Made by a program: the position numbers and the translations under genes. Below the pieces are notes generated by a model. It was not told the origin of the DNA, did no database searches, and saw only the letters and a list, made by a program, of their open reading frames with translations. A stretch of 64,000 bases of DNA from Aquimonas sp. (GTDB taxonomy: Bacteria > Pseudomonadota > Gammaproteobacteria > Xanthomonadales > Xanthomonadaceae), in assembly GCA_022241605.1 (NCBI GenBank), contig JAKOMQ010000014.1, positions 39,728 to 103,727 of the forward strand, read 5' to 3'. Every line of letters begins with the position of its first letter. Position 1 is the stretch's first letter. Below are positions 10,343 through 20,009 of this stretch, in pieces.

Positions 10343-10489
10343 GGAAGGTCTGATCAGCTCCATACGGTCGCGGATCAGACGTCTCGAGTCCGGCGCGGCT
10401 CCGTACTCGCTCTCTCCGATGCAAGCACTTGCGCGCTCGCTTCGCGGGCGCGCCATTCATGGCGCTCGGGAACCCCCGATGAGTCAGAG

Positions 10490-10635
10490 CTTGCGTGGCG
10501 TGCTGCGCGCGACAAAGCGTCCGCTGGCTGCCGGTGGGGTCGGGTGCGGACCAAGGCGCGAGGAGGAGCCACGGTGCCGCCGCGGTGACGACGAACAACG
10601 CCGAGCCGCGCTCAAGGACGCGCTCAGGCCCTGAT
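10490..10635. repeat. Dispersed intergenic repeat family 1, copy A
   Basis: Core cggtggggtcgggtgcggaccaaggcgcgaggaggag...cggtgacgacgaacaacgccgagccgcgctcaaggacgc matches copy B (21600-21720); similarity is visible in several translated frames, so it is nucleotide-level. Confidence 0.65.
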
Positions 10636-10759
10636 TGGCTTTTGCGCGCGGCGCACCCGCCACGCGTCTCCCGGCGCAGACCCACCCAGCACTTCCGGGG
10701 GATGGCGGTGGCGGCATTGGCGCCGCAGCATCTTGGCTTGGTCCGGACGGAGCCTCGCT

Positions 10760-12340
10760 ATGCGTCGATCGATCCCGCTTTGGGTGCTTGCCCTTGTCCT
10801 CGGCGCCAGCAGCGCGCCGCTTGCGGCCTTTGAGGTAGAGGAAGCAAGCCTGGCCGAGCTCGCCGCCGCCCAGGTAGAGGGCCGCGCCAGTGCGCAGGAT
10901 CTGGTGCGGGCGTATCTGGACCGCATCGAGCGGATCGACCGCCAGGGCCCGGCGCTGAACGCGGTGATCGAGCTGAACCCCGACGCGCTGGAGATCGCTG
11001 CCGCGCTGGACGCCGAGCGCGCTGAAGGCCGCGTGCGCGGGCCGCTGCACGGCATCCCGGTGCTGCTGAAGGACAACATCGACACCGCCGATCGCATGCA
11101 GACCTCGGCCGGCTCGCTGGCCCTGGTCGGCACGCCGGCGCTCACCGACAGCACGGTGGCAGCGCGCCTGCGCGAAGCGGGCGCGGTGATCCTCGGCAAG
11201 ACCAACCTGAGCGAGTGGGCCAATTTCCGCGGCCGCCGCAGCAGCAGCGGCTGGAGCAGCCGCGGCGGCCAGACCCACAACCCCTACGCGCTGGAACGCA
11301 CGCCCTGCGGCTCGTCCTCCGGCAGCGGCGTGGCCGCCGCCGCCAGCCTGGCCGCCGCCACGGTCGGCACCGAGACCGACGGCAGCATCGTCTGCCCGTC
11401 CGCAGTCAACGGCGTGGTCGGCATCAAGCCCAGCATCGGCCTGATCAGCCGCGCCGGCATCGTGCCGATCAGCGAGAGCCAGGACACCGCAGGGCCGATG
11501 GCGCGCACGGTGGCCGACGCCGCCCTGCTGCTGCAGGCCCTGGTGGGCGCCGATCCGCGTGACCCCGCCACCGCCGAGGCCGCCGAGCGCGTGCAGGATT
11601 ACGTGGCCGCGCTCGACCCCGGCGCGCTGCGCGGGGCGCGGATTGGCGTGGTGCGCCAGCTCAGCGGCTACCACGCCGGCGTCGATGCGGTGTTCGAGCA
11701 GGCGCTGGCGGCCCTGCGCGAGGCCGGCGCCGAGCTGGTTGATCCGGTGCCGCTGCCGACCCGCGGCGAAGCCGCGCAGGCCGAGTTCACCGTGCTGGTG
11801 CACGAGTTCAAGGATGGGCTCGATGCCTACCTGGCCACCCGCCAGGGCGTTCCGGTGGGCTCGCTGGCCGAGCTCATCGCCTACAACCGCCTCAACGCAG
11901 CGCAGGTCCTGCCCTGGTTCGGTCAGCAGCTGCTGGAGCAGGCCGAGAACAGCGGCGGCACGGCGGCCGAGGCCTACCTCGAAGCGCGCGAGAAGGCGCG
12001 TCGGCTGGCGGGCGCCGAAGGCATCGACGCCGCCCTCGCCGAACACGGCCTCGATGCGCTCGTCGCCCCGACCACTGCGCCGGCGTGGCCGGTGGACTGG
12101 GTCAACGGCGACCACTACCTCGGCGGCAGCGCCGGCATGGCGGCGATCGCCGGCTACCCCAACATCACCGTGCCCATGGGCCAGGTCCACGGCCTGCCGG
12201 TGGGCCTGTCGATCTTCGGTGCGAAGTTCAGCGAGGCGCGGCTGATCGGCCTGGCCTACGCCTTCGAGCAGGCCACCCGTGCGCGCCGGCCGCCGGGCTA
12301 TGCACGCGGCCTGCCGGCCGGCGTGCCGGCAGCACCCTGA
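10760..12340 (+). CDS. Amidase (amidase signature family), secreted
   Basis: GIPVLLKDNIDTAD..., GGQTHNPYALERTPCGSSSGSGVAAAASLAAATVGTETDGSIVCPS amidase signature; N-terminal signal peptide. Confidence 0.93.
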   Translation: MRRSIPLWVLALVLGASSAPLAAFEVEEASLAELAAAQVEGRASAQDLVRAYLDRIERIDRQGPALNAVIELNPDALEIAAALDAERAEGRVRGPLHGIPVLLKDNIDTADRMQTSAGSLALVGTPALTDSTVAARLREAGAVILGKTNLSEWANFRGRRSSSGWSSRGGQTHNPYALERTPCGSSSGSGVAAAASLAAATVGTETDGSIVCPSAVNGVVGIKPSIGLISRAGIVPISESQDTAGPMARTVADAALLLQALVGADPRDPATAEAAERVQDYVAALDPGALRGARIGVVRQLSGYHAGVDAVFEQALAALREAGAELVDPVPLPTRGEAAQAEFTVLVHEFKDGLDAYLATRQGVPVGSLAELIAYNRLNAAQVLPWFGQQLLEQAENSGGTAAEAYLEAREKARRLAGAEGIDAALAEHGLDALVAPTTAPAWPVDWVNGDHYLGGSAGMAAIAGYPNITVPMGQVHGLPVGLSIFGAKFSEARLIGLAYAFEQATRARRPPGYARGLPAGVPAAP

Positions 12341-12355
12341 CCCCCGTCAGTAAGC

Positions 12356-12385
12356 AGCGAGGGCGCGCGCAAGGCCGCCCTCGCT
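12356..12385 (+). terminator. Hairpin between amidase and acyltransferase genes
   Basis: AGCGAGGGCG - loop - CGCCCTCGCT perfect 10-bp inverted repeat. Confidence 0.45.
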
Positions 12386-12396
12386 ACACTGTCGCA

Positions 12397-13308
12397 ATGC
12401 CCGAACCGCAACCGATCTCACGCGCGCTGTTGATGCCGCGCCACTGGCCCGCCTGGGCGGGCGTGCTGAGCCTGCGCGCAATGGCGCAGCTGCCCTGGCG
12501 CTGGCAGCTGCGGCTGGGCCCGCTGCTCGGTCGGCTGCTGATGGGGGTGGCGCGCGGGCGCCGCCGGGTGGCTCGGCGCAACCTGGAACTGTGCTTTCCG
12601 GGGCTGGATGGCGAAGCCCGCGACGCGCTGCTGCGCCGGCATTTCGAGGCGCTGGGCTGCGGCGCCTTCGAGTTCGCCCGCGCCTGGTTCGGCGCCGAGG
12701 CGCCCTGGCGGCAGGGGCTTGAAATCGAAGGCCTGGAGCACCTGCGTGCGCTGCAGGCGGAGGGCCGCGGGGTGTTGCTGGTGTCTGGCCACTTCACCAC
12801 GCTGGAGGCCTGCGGGCGCCTGCTGACCAATCAGATCGCCTTGGCCGGCATGTACCGCGAGCACGACTCGCCGGTGCTGGAACGTGCAGTGCTGGCCGGC
12901 CGCCTGCGCTACGCCAGCAGGATGTTCACCCGTGACGAGCTGCGCGCGGCGATCCGCCATCTCAAGAGCGGCGGCGCGCTGTGGTACGCGCCGGACCAGG
13001 ACATGCTGGGCAAGGACACCGTGTTCGCGCCGTTTTTCGGGCTGCCGGCGGCGACGATCACCGCCACCCACCAGCTGGCGCGCCTTTCCGGCGCTGCGGT
13101 GGTGCCGTTCTTCCATCGCCGCGAGGGAGCGCACTACCGAATGCGGATCGGCCCGCCACTGGCCGACTTCCCCAGCGCCGACGTCGAAGCGGACACCGCC
13201 CGGGTCAACGCCGCCATCGAGACGATGGTGCGCGAGGCGCCGGAGCAGTACCTGTGGTTGCACAAGCGCTTCAAGCGGCGCCCGCCCGAGCTGCCTCCGC
13301 TCTACTGA
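12397..13308 (+). CDS. LpxL/HtrB family lipid A lauroyltransferase
   Basis: SGHFTTLEACGRLL (HX4D/E-type), GALWYAPDQDMLGKDTVFAPFFG, EQYLWLHKRFKRRP. Confidence 0.9.
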   Translation: MPEPQPISRALLMPRHWPAWAGVLSLRAMAQLPWRWQLRLGPLLGRLLMGVARGRRRVARRNLELCFPGLDGEARDALLRRHFEALGCGAFEFARAWFGAEAPWRQGLEIEGLEHLRALQAEGRGVLLVSGHFTTLEACGRLLTNQIALAGMYREHDSPVLERAVLAGRLRYASRMFTRDELRAAIRHLKSGGALWYAPDQDMLGKDTVFAPFFGLPAATITATHQLARLSGAAVVPFFHRREGAHYRMRIGPPLADFPSADVEADTARVNAAIETMVREAPEQYLWLHKRFKRRPPELPPLY

Positions 13309-13354
13309 GGGCGCATCTGGCCGCTGGTGCCAGGCCTGTCCGAGGCCGGCTGGT

Positions 13355-13508
13355 GTAGTGATTCGTACTTGGCCGACAGTCGCTGCGAGCGGATTTGTGT
13401 GTCTGGCACGGCGCGACGACGAGTCATGGCAGCGCTATGCCGAGGAGGAAGAACGCTGTCAGCCTTGCCGAGGACGCCGCGGATACGTTCGCTCAAGTGC
13501 GAATCACT
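13355..13508. repeat. MITE-like repeat family 2, copy 1
   Basis: gtgattcgtacttggccgacag ... cgttcgctcaagtgcgaatcac imperfect terminal inverted repeats; homologous in inverted orientation to 52050-52165. Confidence 0.65.
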
Positions 13509-13543
13509 TCACTCGGGCACCGGCGGCCGCCAGAAAGAACGAA

Positions 13544-13570
13544 GCCCGCTTCGCACATGTCGAAGCGGGC
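13544..13570 (-). terminator. Probable terminator downstream of GGDEF sensor gene
   Basis: GCCCGCTTCG-cacatgt-CGAAGCGGGC perfect stem; TTCGTTCTTTC follows on the minus strand. Confidence 0.6.
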
Positions 13571-13689
13571 CTCTCCCTCCCCAGGGTTCGCGGCGGACGT
13601 CCGCATGGCGCCGCCACCGCTTCGCGACTTTAGACAGACTCTTAACGCCGTTGCACGCTGCAGTGCACGATAGCGAGGCGCCCCTGCGG

Positions 13690-16600
13690 TCAGCTGCCGC
13701 GTCGCAGTCGTGGCGCAAGCCAGCGCAGCCGGTCATCAGCCAACAGGCGTTCGAAGTCATCCGCCCGAAGTGGGTCAGGCATGCGATCCCCCGGCCTGAG
13801 CTCCAGGCGCAGGGCAAGCGCCCGATTGCGGCCCAGGGTCTTGGCCCGGTACAGGGCGCGATCCGCCAGCTCCAGCGACAGCTGCCAGTCGCTCGCGGCC
13901 TGCTGCAGGGCCGGATGCAGACTCACCCCGATCGAGCAGCTCAGCCGCAAATGCTGGCCGCCCAAGGTGTCGACCTCGAGCGCGGCCACCGCGGCGCGCA
14001 GCTGCTCGGCCTCGTCGAGTGCCGCCGCCAGGTCGAAGCCCGGCAACAGCAGCAGGAACTCCTCGCCGCCCCAGCGCGCGAAACGCGCACCGATCGGCAG
14101 GCGCTCGCGGAACAGGGCGGCAACCCGCACCAGCACCTGGTCGCCGGCAGCGTGGCCGTAGCGATCGTTGAGCGCCTTGAAATGGTCAAGGTCGACCAGC
14201 AGCAGGGCGTAGCTGGGCCATGCCGAAAGCAGCTGCAGGGCGGCGCGCCGATTCGGCGCCGAGGTCAGGGCGTCGGTGCGGCTTTCTTCCAGCAGGGCGG
14301 CATTGGCCCCGCGCAAGCGATCGTTGGCGCGCGCGAGCGCGTCGGTGCGCTCGCGCACCGCCACCTCCAGTGCGGCGCGACGGTGCGCGGCCCTGCGCAG
14401 GCTGGTGCGCCACACCAGCGCGACCAGCGCCAGCGCAACCGCCAGCAGCAGCAGGCGCAGATCGGTGCGCTCGGCCAGCCGTGGGCTGACCTCGATCGGG
14501 AACAGCGGCGCGGAATGCCAGTCGCGCCCCGGGAACCGCCCCTGCAGCTCGAAGGCATAGCGTCCGGGCGGCAGCCCGGTAAACACCGCGGTTTGATCGA
14601 CCGGCGCGGTCCAGCCCTGCGCATAGCCACGCAGGCGGTAGCGGTACTCCACCTCGGCGGCATGCCGGAGGCTGACCCCGGCCAGCGCCAGGCGCAGGTC
14701 GCGACTGGCGCCGTCGAGCCGCAGCGAAGCCGGGAAATCGATTGCCGCGTCAGCGGTTTCGGCGCGCTCTATGTAGAGGCCCGGGGCGGCGGGCGCCTCG
14801 CGCACGCGACGGGTGTCGAGCTCGATCAAGCCATTGGTGGTGGGGTAATGCAGGTGCAAGCCGAGACGGGCGCTGCGAGCGTCGCCGCCGCCGTTGCAGC
14901 AGCCCATGCGCTGCTCGCCGCGCGCGCGGTTGACCGCACGGATCACTACTTCCGCTTCCAGCCCCCGCGCCGCATCAGGCTCCAGCAGCCGCGCCAGCGG
15001 CAGGCGATAGGCTCCGTCATTGGTGCTGACGTAGACGTAGCGACCGACCAGGTCGAAGGTCCAGGCGTTGTCCGAGGGCAGGCCATCGCTGCGGTCGAAC
15101 TGGGTCAACACACCGCCGCGGTAGAGGGCCAGACCCTGATCGAGCGTGGTGAGCAGCAGGCCGTCCCCGCCCAGCACGCCGAGCCCGCTGATGAACGCAC
15201 GATCGAGCGGACGCGCCCACTCCGGCTGCAGCCAGCGTCCCAGCTCGAGGCTGCGCACGCCGCCTTCGGTTGCGACCAGAAGGCTGCCGTCGGCGCGAGC
15301 CAGCAGGCGGCGGATTCGTGATTCCGGCGTGCCCGGAAGCCCGTCGACCCGCTCCACCTCACCCTGCTGCAGGCGCCACAGGCCCTCCAGCGTGCCGATC
15401 CAGAGGATCCCGCCGGCATCGGCAAGGCTGGTGACCTGCAGGCCGGCCAGCGCTGACAGGGCGGGGTCGTTGACGATCCGCGCGCCGATTTCCGGCTGCG
15501 TGGGGTCCGGCCCCGGCTGCAGTCCGGCCAGGCCGCCACGCGTGCCCAGCCATAGGTTGCCGCCGGTATCCCGGTACAGGCTGTAGACCGAAGGATCGGG
15601 AAGGACGTCGGCACCGGCGACAAAGCGGAAGCCGTGCTCGGGGCGCCAGTGCTCGAGCCCGCCGTTGCTGCCTACCCAAAGTCCACCCGCGCCGTCCTCC
15701 AGCAATGCCCACAGCAGCGGATCGCGCAGTCCCTGCCGACGGCTGGCCACGCGCAGGGCCGAGTCGCTGATCCTGATCAGGCTTTCGCGCTGGCTGCCAA
15801 GCCAGAGGTCACCCTTGCGGTCTTCGAAGATGACGTGCAGCCAGGGCCGCTCCATGAGGTCGATCGGTTCAACCTGCTCCACGCTGCCGTCCGGCCGCAG
15901 CCGCTGCAGCCCGTCGATGCTGGCCGCCCACAGGTTGCCGTTGCGGTCGGCGGTGAGGGTGGCAACGGTCTCCTCGGCCAGACCCGGCAGGATCCGCTCG
16001 AAATCTCCGGACGCGGGATCCAGCAGCCAGACACCCCGCCGGGTGCCGACCGCGATCTGGCCCTGCCAGGTGGCCAGCGCCAGTGCGCGCAGTTCGGGCT
16101 CGGGCAGATCGAATCGGCTGACGGTGTCGCCGTCCAGCCGCCACAGGGCCGATTCGCCGCCTGCCCACAGCGCGGCGTCGGAGTCCACCGCCAAGGCGTG
16201 CAGTGATTCACCGGCGAGGTGTGTCGGCTGCAGCTGGCCGGGCGCACGCAGGCCATCCACCGTGGCGGCCCGGATCAGGCCCCGCCAGCCTGCCAGCGCA
16301 CGCACCGAGAGGGGGCCAGCGGCAATCGGAACCTCCTCGAAGCGGCCTTGGTGCTGGCGCAGCAGGCCGCGCGCAGTCGCAAACCAGACGGCTCCCCCGG
16401 TCTCGGCGAGGCTGTCCACCGGCATGCTGAGGTCGAGGCCGGTATTGGCGCGCTTGAACACGTGGAAGCGTCGGCCGTCGAATCGGGCGATGCCGTTCTG
16501 GGTGCCCACCCAGAGATAGCCAGCCTCGTCCTGGCTCAGGGTGAGTACGGTGATCTGAGGCAGCCCGTCCTCGGCGGTCCAACGCTCCAGCAGATAGTCA

Positions 16601-16725
16601 CCAAAGCGCACGGCCGGATCCAAGGCCTGCGCCGGCAGCGCCAGCACAGCCAGCATCAGCAGCAGCCAGACCTGTGGCAGGCCCCTGATGGGTGATCTCG
16701 ACGGCGGTGGCGGTAACCGGCTCAT
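13690..16725 (-). CDS. Diguanylate cyclase with periplasmic two-component-regulator-type beta-propeller sensor
   Basis: Many propeller repeats (LWVGTQNGIARFDG, LWLGTRGGLAGLQ), Y_Y_Y domain, TM segment, GGDEF variant FARWGGEEFLLLLPG. Confidence 0.9.
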   Translation of the reverse strand: MSRLPPPPSRSPIRGLPQVWLLLMLAVLALPAQALDPAVRFGDYLLERWTAEDGLPQITVLTLSQDEAGYLWVGTQNGIARFDGRRFHVFKRANTGLDLSMPVDSLAETGGAVWFATARGLLRQHQGRFEEVPIAAGPLSVRALAGWRGLIRAATVDGLRAPGQLQPTHLAGESLHALAVDSDAALWAGGESALWRLDGDTVSRFDLPEPELRALALATWQGQIAVGTRRGVWLLDPASGDFERILPGLAEETVATLTADRNGNLWAASIDGLQRLRPDGSVEQVEPIDLMERPWLHVIFEDRKGDLWLGSQRESLIRISDSALRVASRRQGLRDPLLWALLEDGAGGLWVGSNGGLEHWRPEHGFRFVAGADVLPDPSVYSLYRDTGGNLWLGTRGGLAGLQPGPDPTQPEIGARIVNDPALSALAGLQVTSLADAGGILWIGTLEGLWRLQQGEVERVDGLPGTPESRIRRLLARADGSLLVATEGGVRSLELGRWLQPEWARPLDRAFISGLGVLGGDGLLLTTLDQGLALYRGGVLTQFDRSDGLPSDNAWTFDLVGRYVYVSTNDGAYRLPLARLLEPDAARGLEAEVVIRAVNRARGEQRMGCCNGGGDARSARLGLHLHYPTTNGLIELDTRRVREAPAAPGLYIERAETADAAIDFPASLRLDGASRDLRLALAGVSLRHAAEVEYRYRLRGYAQGWTAPVDQTAVFTGLPPGRYAFELQGRFPGRDWHSAPLFPIEVSPRLAERTDLRLLLLAVALALVALVWRTSLRRAAHRRAALEVAVRERTDALARANDRLRGANAALLEESRTDALTSAPNRRAALQLLSAWPSYALLLVDLDHFKALNDRYGHAAGDQVLVRVAALFRERLPIGARFARWGGEEFLLLLPGFDLAAALDEAEQLRAAVAALEVDTLGGQHLRLSCSIGVSLHPALQQAASDWQLSLELADRALYRAKTLGRNRALALRLELRPGDRMPDPLRADDFERLLADDRLRWLAPRLRRGS

Positions 16726-16819
16726 GGCCTTGCGCTGCGATGCAATCGACGTGCCCTGCGCAAATGCGAAGCCCCGCGGCGGTCAGCGGTTACCATGTGC
16801 GCCCTTTCCGGCTGGCGGG

Positions 16820-17716
16820 ATGCGCCGCGTGAACTTCCCCGACTACCCCTTCGAGCCGCGCCGTTTCGACCGCGGCGACGGCATCGAGCAGAGCTACCTG
16901 GACGAGGGCCAGGGCCCGCCCGTGGTGATGGTCCACGGCAATCCGACCTGGTCCTACTACTTCCGACACCTGGTGCTTGCCCTGCGCGGCGAGCACCGCT
17001 GCATCGTGCCTGATCACGTCGGCATGGGCCTGTCCGACAAGCCCGATGACAGCCGCTACCGCTACACCCTGGACAGCCGCATTGACGATCTGGATCGGCT
17101 GCTGGCCGCGGTCGAGCCGGAGCGCCCGCTGACCCTGGTGCTGCATGACTGGGGCGGCCTGATCGGGCTGGGATGGGCGCTGCGACACCCGCAGCGGGTG
17201 GCGCGGCTGGTCCTGCTCAACACCGCCGGCTTCACCATGCCCGCCGACAAGCGCCTGCCGGGCCTGCTCAAGCTGGGCCGCGACTCCAGCCTCGGCAGCC
17301 TGCTGATCCGCGGCTTCAACGCCTTCTCGGCTGGCGCCACTCGACTGGCGGTGAAGCTGCCCATGCCGGCGGCGGAGCGCCGCGCGTTCACTGCCCCCTA
17401 CGACAGCTGGGCCCACCGCATCGCCACACTGCGCTTCGTCCAGGACATCCCGCTGGGGCCCAAGGACCCCGCCTGGGCCACGGTGTCGGAGATCGGCAGC
17501 CGACTGCCGGCGTTCGCGGACCGGCCGGCCCTGCTGCTTTGGGGAATGCAGGATTTCGTGTTCGATCACACCTGTCTGCGCGAATTCCGCCGCGCCTGGC
17601 CGCAGGCCGAAGTGCATGAATACGCCGAAGCTGGCCATTACGTGCTGGAAGACGCGCGGACTGCGGTGGTGTCTGCCATCAGGAGCTTCCTGTCAGCGCA
17701 CCCGGTCGCGGGCTGA
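16820..17716 (+). CDS. Alpha/beta fold hydrolase (haloalkane dehalogenase-like)
   Basis: VVMVHGNPTWSYYFRHLV, PDHVGMGLSDKP, LVLHDWGGLIGLGWA. Confidence 0.88.
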   Translation: MRRVNFPDYPFEPRRFDRGDGIEQSYLDEGQGPPVVMVHGNPTWSYYFRHLVLALRGEHRCIVPDHVGMGLSDKPDDSRYRYTLDSRIDDLDRLLAAVEPERPLTLVLHDWGGLIGLGWALRHPQRVARLVLLNTAGFTMPADKRLPGLLKLGRDSSLGSLLIRGFNAFSAGATRLAVKLPMPAAERRAFTAPYDSWAHRIATLRFVQDIPLGPKDPAWATVSEIGSRLPAFADRPALLLWGMQDFVFDHTCLREFRRAWPQAEVHEYAEAGHYVLEDARTAVVSAIRSFLSAHPVAG

Positions 17717-17728
17717 ACGCACGAGGTT

Positions 17729-19864
17729 TCAGGCGCCGAACAGCACCAGCTGACGTCCACCCAGGCCCTTGGCCTGGTACATGGCGAGATCGGCGCGGCG
17801 CAACACCTCTTCGGACCCGGGCGTATCGGCATCCAGCAGCACCACGCCGATGCTGACCCCAGCCTCGACGGGCTGTCCGAGCAGCATGTAGGGCGGCGTG
17901 ATCGCCTCCAGCAGGCGCTGGGCGACCTGCAGGGCCGCCTCGGCGTTGGGCACATCGCCCAGCAACACAACGAACTCGTCGCCACCAAAGCGAGCGACCA
18001 CGTTGACACCCCCTTCGTCGCCCACGTCGACCGCACGCAGCGCTGAACGCATGCGCAGCGCCACGCCGCGCAGCAGCTCGTCGCCGGCCTCGTGGCCCAG
18101 GCTGTCGTTGATGTCCTTGAAGCGGTCGAAGTCGAGGAACAGGACCGCGGCGGCCGTGCGTGAGCCGGCGCGCAGTTCGGCCAGCGCGCGCTCCAGCCGC
18201 TGGATCAACAGGGTGCGGTTGGGCAGACCGGTCAGCTCGTCGGTGAGCGCCGCCCGCCGCAGGTGCTGCTCCAGCCTGCGGCGCTCGGACAGATCCACGA
18301 TCACCGACCAGATCTGCTCCGAGCCGTCGGGTTGGCTGACCCGCATTCCAGACAGCAGCACCGGGCAGCGCTGCCCGTCACCAAGCTGGTATTCCTTCTC
18401 GTAGGGACCGTAGTAGCCGGTGTCCATCAGGCTGCGCAGCTGTTCGGCCTCCTGGTCGAAATACTCGGGCGGGGTGATGTCCCAGTAGCTCAGCGCAAGC
18501 AGGCTTCCCCGCGGACGCCCGACCAGACGCAGGAAGGCGGCATTGCCGTCCACGAAGCGGCCGTCCACGAGGTCGTTCAGCACCACCGCCACCGGCGAGC
18601 GCTCGAACATGCCCTTCAGCAGATGCTGGGCCTGGGCGGTGGCCGAGCGGATCGCCTCGTAGCCGGTGATCTCGGCATGGGTGCCGAACATCCGCAAAGG
18701 CCGACCGTCAGCTGCGCGCAGCACAACCCGGCCGCGAGCCAGCAGCCAGGCATAGTCACCGTCGGCCCGGCGCATCCGGGCTTCGGCCTCGTAGAAGGGG
18801 CTGTCGCCCTGCAGGTGGCGCTCCAGCAGGATGCGCAGACGCGGCTGGTCGTGCGGATGCATGCGCTCGAAGGCCGCATCGGAACTCAGCTGCTGCAGCG
18901 TCGCCGGCTCGCCCAACAGCTCGGCCCAGCGCGCATCGACGCGCATGCCGCCATCCTCGATATCCCATTCCCAGAGCCCGGCGCGGGTGCCTTCAAGGCT
19001 GGTCAGCAGACGCTCGCGCTCGGCCTGCAGGCGCGCCTCGACGGCTTTCTGCGCGCTCAGGTTGATGAAACTGTTGACGACCGCGCGCTGACCGCTGCCG
19101 GTTTCGTGCATCAGCTGGCTGTTGACTTCGATCCAGCGACGCTCACCGTTGGGCAGGCGGATACCCATCACATCGCCGCGCACCGGGCGGCCATCCTGCA
19201 GCACCCGCATACCCGGATGCTCCGTGCCGGGATAGGGGCTGCCGTCTTCATGGATGGCGTCCCAATCGCCCTGCACCGAGCCGGTGTTCAACAGCTGGGC
19301 GCGCGAGCGGCCAAGCAGGCGCTCGGCTTCGGGATTGCAGTCAACGATGCGTCCGCTTTCGTCCTGCAGCACGATACCGGCGATCGTGCAGTCGATCAGG
19401 CTGCGCAGGCGCTGGCGCTCGCGCACGCGGGCACTGACGTCGTTCAGGACCAGGGCGAAACCGGCCAGCGCCTGCCCGGGCTGGCGCAGCGGCTGCAGGT
19501 CGGCCTCCATCCAAAGCTGGCGGCCATCGGCCGCGCGCACGCTCAGGGTGGTGTGGGTGGCAGCGTGCTGGCGAACCGCTTGGCGGAGCATGATGAGGCC
19601 GTCGCTATCGCCGACGCTGGCCGGGCGCTCGCCGCCAAGAAGATCCAGAAGCGATTGCCCCAGCAGCGCGTCCGTCGACCACTGGCCGACAAGCTCGAAC
19701 GCGGGATTTGCCCACAGCACGCCGCCGGACGGATCCAGCAGGACCAGCGGGATGCGGGTGGAGTGCGCAAACAATCGCACCATGCCGATCCCGAGCGCCT
19801 CGGAATCAAACCCCTCGGGCAGCGCAAGCCGCCTCCCTGACCTCAGTGCGCTTGTGCCCTCCAT
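17729..19864 (-). CDS. PAS-domain diguanylate cyclase
   Basis: Repeated PAS/PAC blocks; ALTDELTGLPNRTLL...VARFGGDEFVVLLGD GGDEF domain; no EAL domain seen. Confidence 0.9.
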   Translation of the reverse strand: MEGTSALRSGRRLALPEGFDSEALGIGMVRLFAHSTRIPLVLLDPSGGVLWANPAFELVGQWSTDALLGQSLLDLLGGERPASVGDSDGLIMLRQAVRQHAATHTTLSVRAADGRQLWMEADLQPLRQPGQALAGFALVLNDVSARVRERQRLRSLIDCTIAGIVLQDESGRIVDCNPEAERLLGRSRAQLLNTGSVQGDWDAIHEDGSPYPGTEHPGMRVLQDGRPVRGDVMGIRLPNGERRWIEVNSQLMHETGSGQRAVVNSFINLSAQKAVEARLQAERERLLTSLEGTRAGLWEWDIEDGGMRVDARWAELLGEPATLQQLSSDAAFERMHPHDQPRLRILLERHLQGDSPFYEAEARMRRADGDYAWLLARGRVVLRAADGRPLRMFGTHAEITGYEAIRSATAQAQHLLKGMFERSPVAVVLNDLVDGRFVDGNAAFLRLVGRPRGSLLALSYWDITPPEYFDQEAEQLRSLMDTGYYGPYEKEYQLGDGQRCPVLLSGMRVSQPDGSEQIWSVIVDLSERRRLEQHLRRAALTDELTGLPNRTLLIQRLERALAELRAGSRTAAAVLFLDFDRFKDINDSLGHEAGDELLRGVALRMRSALRAVDVGDEGGVNVVARFGGDEFVVLLGDVPNAEAALQVAQRLLEAITPPYMLLGQPVEAGVSIGVVLLDADTPGSEEVLRRADLAMYQAKGLGGRQLVLFGA

Positions 19865-20009
19865 CGCCCCTTGATTCTCCGATTGCGTGCCGCCCCAGCC
19901 CCGGGAGGGCAACCCTACCGCGGTTTGCAAATCACGTGCCACGCGTTTCCACAGCGCATCCCGGGGGCATAGACGCCGGCCCCCGGAATATCCCTCGCCC
20001 ACCGATGGC

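Noticed and set aside
13327-15321. 664-aa plus-strand ORF
   Set aside because: Antisense to the GGDEF/propeller gene; begins inside the MITE-like repeat.
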